DNA from: Bradyrhizobium iriomotense
Lineage (GTDB): Bacteria; Pseudomonadota; Alphaproteobacteria; Rhizobiales; Xanthobacteraceae
Length of the DNA stretch: 64,000 nt
Direction: 5' to 3'
NCBI RefSeq assembly: GCF_018130765.1
Contig: NZ_JAFCJZ010000001.1
Span: 673,277 to 737,276 of the forward strand
Notes under the pieces: generated by a model
Database searches by the model: none
Seen by the model: only the letters and a program-made list of their open reading frames with translations
Told to the model about the DNA's origin: nothing
Part shown: positions 62,357 to 64,000 of the stretch, one piece after another
Layout: each line of letters opens with the position of its first letter
Numbering within the stretch: the stretch's first letter is position 1
Program-made: the position numbers and the translations under genes

Positions 62357-63577
62357 CTACGCCGCCGCGGGCGCCACCTCCCCTTGCGGCTTGGCGAAGG
62401 GACGGAACGTCATCGCCATCAGGAAGGCACCCAGGCCCATCGCCCAGGAGGCGATGTAGAGCCAGGCGTAGCTGGAGAACGCGTCATAGATCAGGCCGCC
62501 GGCGAGCGGGCCCGTCGCCATGCCGAGGCTGCCGGCCATCGCGGTGCCGCCGATCACCGTGCCCATCATCCGCAGCGGAAAGTTCTCGCGGATCAGCACG
62601 GCATAAAGCGGCATGGTGCCGGCATAGATGAAGCCGAAGATGGCGCCGACCGCGTAGAAGGTCGCGAGCTGATGGGCGAAGACGTAGGCCAGCGCGCCGA
62701 ACGCCTGCAACAGAAGGCCCGAGACCAGCACGCGCTTGGCACCGAAGCGGTCGCCCATCAGGCCGAAGGCGATGCGTCCGCCGAGGCCGGCAAACCCCTC
62801 GATGCTATAGATTGTCACCGCCGCGACCAGCGGGATGCCACAGCTCACGGCATAGCTGACGGTGTGGATGATCGGGCCGGAATGGGTGGCGCAGCAGAAG
62901 AAGTTGGTGGCAAGCAGAATGAAGAATTGCGGCGAGCGCAGCGCTTCGCCCATCGACATCTCGCTCTGCGCAGTTCCCTGGTCCGCAGGTGCGGCCGCGG
63001 TCTGTGCCAGCGCCGGCGGACGGCGCACCAGCAAGGAGACCGGGATCATGATGGCGGCAACCACCAGCGCGATGATCTGCATCGAGGTCCGCCAGTCGTG
63101 GCCGGAGACGAGCCAGGCCGCCAGCGGCGACATCGTCATCGGCGCCATGCCCATGCCGGCCGAGACCAGCGACACCGCGAGGCTGCGATTGGTGTCGAAC
63201 CAGCCGGTGACGGTCGCCATCATCGGCGCGAAGATCGCCGCGCAGGACGCACCGACCAGAAGGCCGAACACGAACTGGAACACGATCAGCGAGGTCGCAT
63301 GGCTCGCGGCGAACAGGCTCAGCGCCAGCACGGTCGATCCGGTCAGCACCACCGGCAGCGGCCCGAACCTGTCCGTCGCCGTGCCCCAGGCCATGCTGGT
63401 GAAGGCCATCGCCAGGAAGCCGATCGTCATCGCGCTGGAGATGCCGGTCACCGACCAGCCGGTGTCCTTCGCGATCGGCTGCAGGAACACCGGCAACGAA
63501 AACATGCCGCCGATTGCGACGCAGCCGAGCAGGCCACCGGCGGCGACGATCACCCAGCGATAGTGGGAACGAAGCAT
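62357..63577 (-). CDS. MFS transporter (monocarboxylate/oxalate-formate-like)
   Basis: 406 residues with about 12 membrane segments. The start MLRSHYRWVIVAAGGLLGCVAIGGMFSLPVFLQPIAKDTGWS and motif A-like region WGTATDRFGPLPVV resemble the MCT/OFA group of organic-acid transporters. A second GRIAFGLMGDRFGAKRVL is the domain-2 repeat. It has a central loop rich in Ala and Pro at about 190-205. Substrate unknown. Confidence 0.92.
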   Translation of the reverse strand: MLRSHYRWVIVAAGGLLGCVAIGGMFSLPVFLQPIAKDTGWSVTGISSAMTIGFLAMAFTSMAWGTATDRFGPLPVVLTGSTVLALSLFAASHATSLIVFQFVFGLLVGASCAAIFAPMMATVTGWFDTNRSLAVSLVSAGMGMAPMTMSPLAAWLVSGHDWRTSMQIIALVVAAIMIPVSLLVRRPPALAQTAAAPADQGTAQSEMSMGEALRSPQFFILLATNFFCCATHSGPIIHTVSYAVSCGIPLVAAVTIYSIEGFAGLGGRIAFGLMGDRFGAKRVLVSGLLLQAFGALAYVFAHQLATFYAVGAIFGFIYAGTMPLYAVLIRENFPLRMMGTVIGGTAMAGSLGMATGPLAGGLIYDAFSSYAWLYIASWAMGLGAFLMAMTFRPFAKPQGEVAPAAA

Positions 63578-63647
63578 CTTTTGGTCTCCCGTCAGGTCTG
63601 TCTGGGTGGAAGACGAATGGGAACCACGCGCGCCGACATCGGCGTCT

Positions 63648-63689
63648 CACTTTTTGCCGCACGCAATTGTGACCCGCCAGCAAAAAGTG
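63648..63689. repeat. Intergenic inverted repeat near the right-edge IS remnant
   Basis: CACTTTTTGC (63648-63657) and GCAAAAAGTG (63680-63689), perfect 10-bp arms 22 nt apart. The following non-coding sequence, with AACAACCCCATGCACAGTAG, looks to me like an intergenic repeat common in Bradyrhizobium genomes; that is from memory and not tested. No gene is seen between 63578 and 63812. Confidence 0.5.
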
Positions 63690-63812
63690 CGAAAACAACC
63701 CCATGCACAGTAGCCGGCCGCTGTGGGATCAATGACTTATGAGGCCTGCGACTTGCGTTGGCGGGAAACGGTTGCTCCGTCGAGGCTGGGCAAGAATTGG
63801 TGGTTTGGTTGC

Positions 63813-64000
63813 TCAGGCTGGAACGAACCGGCCGATTGCGAGGCGCGGCCGGATATTTGTCCAGAGTGCGTCTGGAGCGGCCTGGATGCGCTGCAGGAGG
63901 GCTGTGAGGATAGGTCGGCAAACAGCAAGCGTCTTTGCGAGCGCGGCCAGAAACCCGTCGAATCCAAGGATGTTGAGCGCACGGGTAAAGTTGTAGCAGA
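63813..64000 (-). mobile_element. C-terminal part of an IS transposase, cut by the window edge
   Basis: The minus strand is open from the edge to a TGA at 63815-63813, giving 61 residues that begin CYNFTRALNILGFDGFLAALA and end RLAIGRFVPA. The CYN-x-x-R-x-(L/M)-NILG element is the characteristic end of IS5/IS1182-type DDE transposases. Only the tail is present, so whether the element is intact cannot be said. No terminal inverted repeat was identified. Confidence 0.7.

Overview
The window is a GC-rich chromosomal segment of an alphaproteobacterium, most likely Bradyrhizobium or a close relative. The evidence is the high-GC codon use, the radA-cvpA-purF and der/TPR neighbourhoods, many Liv-type ABC transporter parts, a DUF47-pit pair, and two copies of a REP-like palindrome of the 'GTAGCCCGGATGAGCG' kind. 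No rRNA or ordinary tRNA genes, CRISPR array, plasmid or phage modules were seen. One transposase tail runs off the right edge.

Layout. 1-3.6 kb: a DUF1963 gene entering from the left, then a periplasmic sugar-type binding protein overlapping a membrane GGDEF-EAL receptor. 3.8-9.8 kb: radA, cvpA, purF, a 43-residue membrane peptide, an SDR and a secreted beta-propeller. 10-14.6 kb: an orphan Liv-type binding protein and a large autotransporter. 14.7-21.8 kb: an MFS pump coupled to der, a Pro-rich lipoprotein and a YfgM-like TPR protein, an acyl-CoA ligase, NnrU and a small secreted protein. 21.8-25.7 kb: prfC, a guanidine-II riboswitch with its gdx/sugE exporter, and the pit-DUF47 phosphate operon with a Pho-box-like repeat. 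25.7-30.5 kb: a complete livGFKHM operon. 30.7-35.4 kb: PAS, Spx/ArsC, CsaA, TetR-TauE, GST and DUF429 genes.

35.5-39.4 kb is the most unusual part. Four consecutive structured RNAs (35873-36520) share a conserved 5' motif TGGTGAAGA, an ACTTC element and a 3' motif GTTCC. Each is closed by its own base-paired terminal helix and by a second helix. Between the helices lie tRNA T-arms and, in the best copies, a closed acceptor stem followed by a D-arm: a circularly permuted tRNA. They sit directly upstream of a TROVE/vWA (Ro60/Rsr) gene and an rtcB RNA-ligase gene. I interpret them as a tandem array of bacterial Y RNAs with tRNA-mimic modules, forming a Ro-RtcB RNA-handling locus. A separate hairpin-rich transcript with a Rho-independent terminator is likely just upstream.

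39.4-51.4 kb: an ECF-type sigma factor overlapping a DUF2892 gene, a serine hydrolase, GNAT and Lin0512 genes, an acetolactate-synthase-like enzyme between two REP-like elements, a LysR/SDR/tautomerase unit, a methyltransferase next to a His-rich PadR (YqjI-like) regulator, and a translationally coupled GntR-symporter-threonine aldolase operon. 51.5-58.8 kb: a five-gene SWIM/DUF5691/MoxR/DUF5682/VWA cassette related to the Escherichia coli yehLMPQ genes. 58.8-64 kb: a FAH-type hydratase, a MarR-GNAT fusion with a perfect operator at its start codon, an SDR/LysR divergent pair, an MFS transporter, a repeat and the transposase tail.
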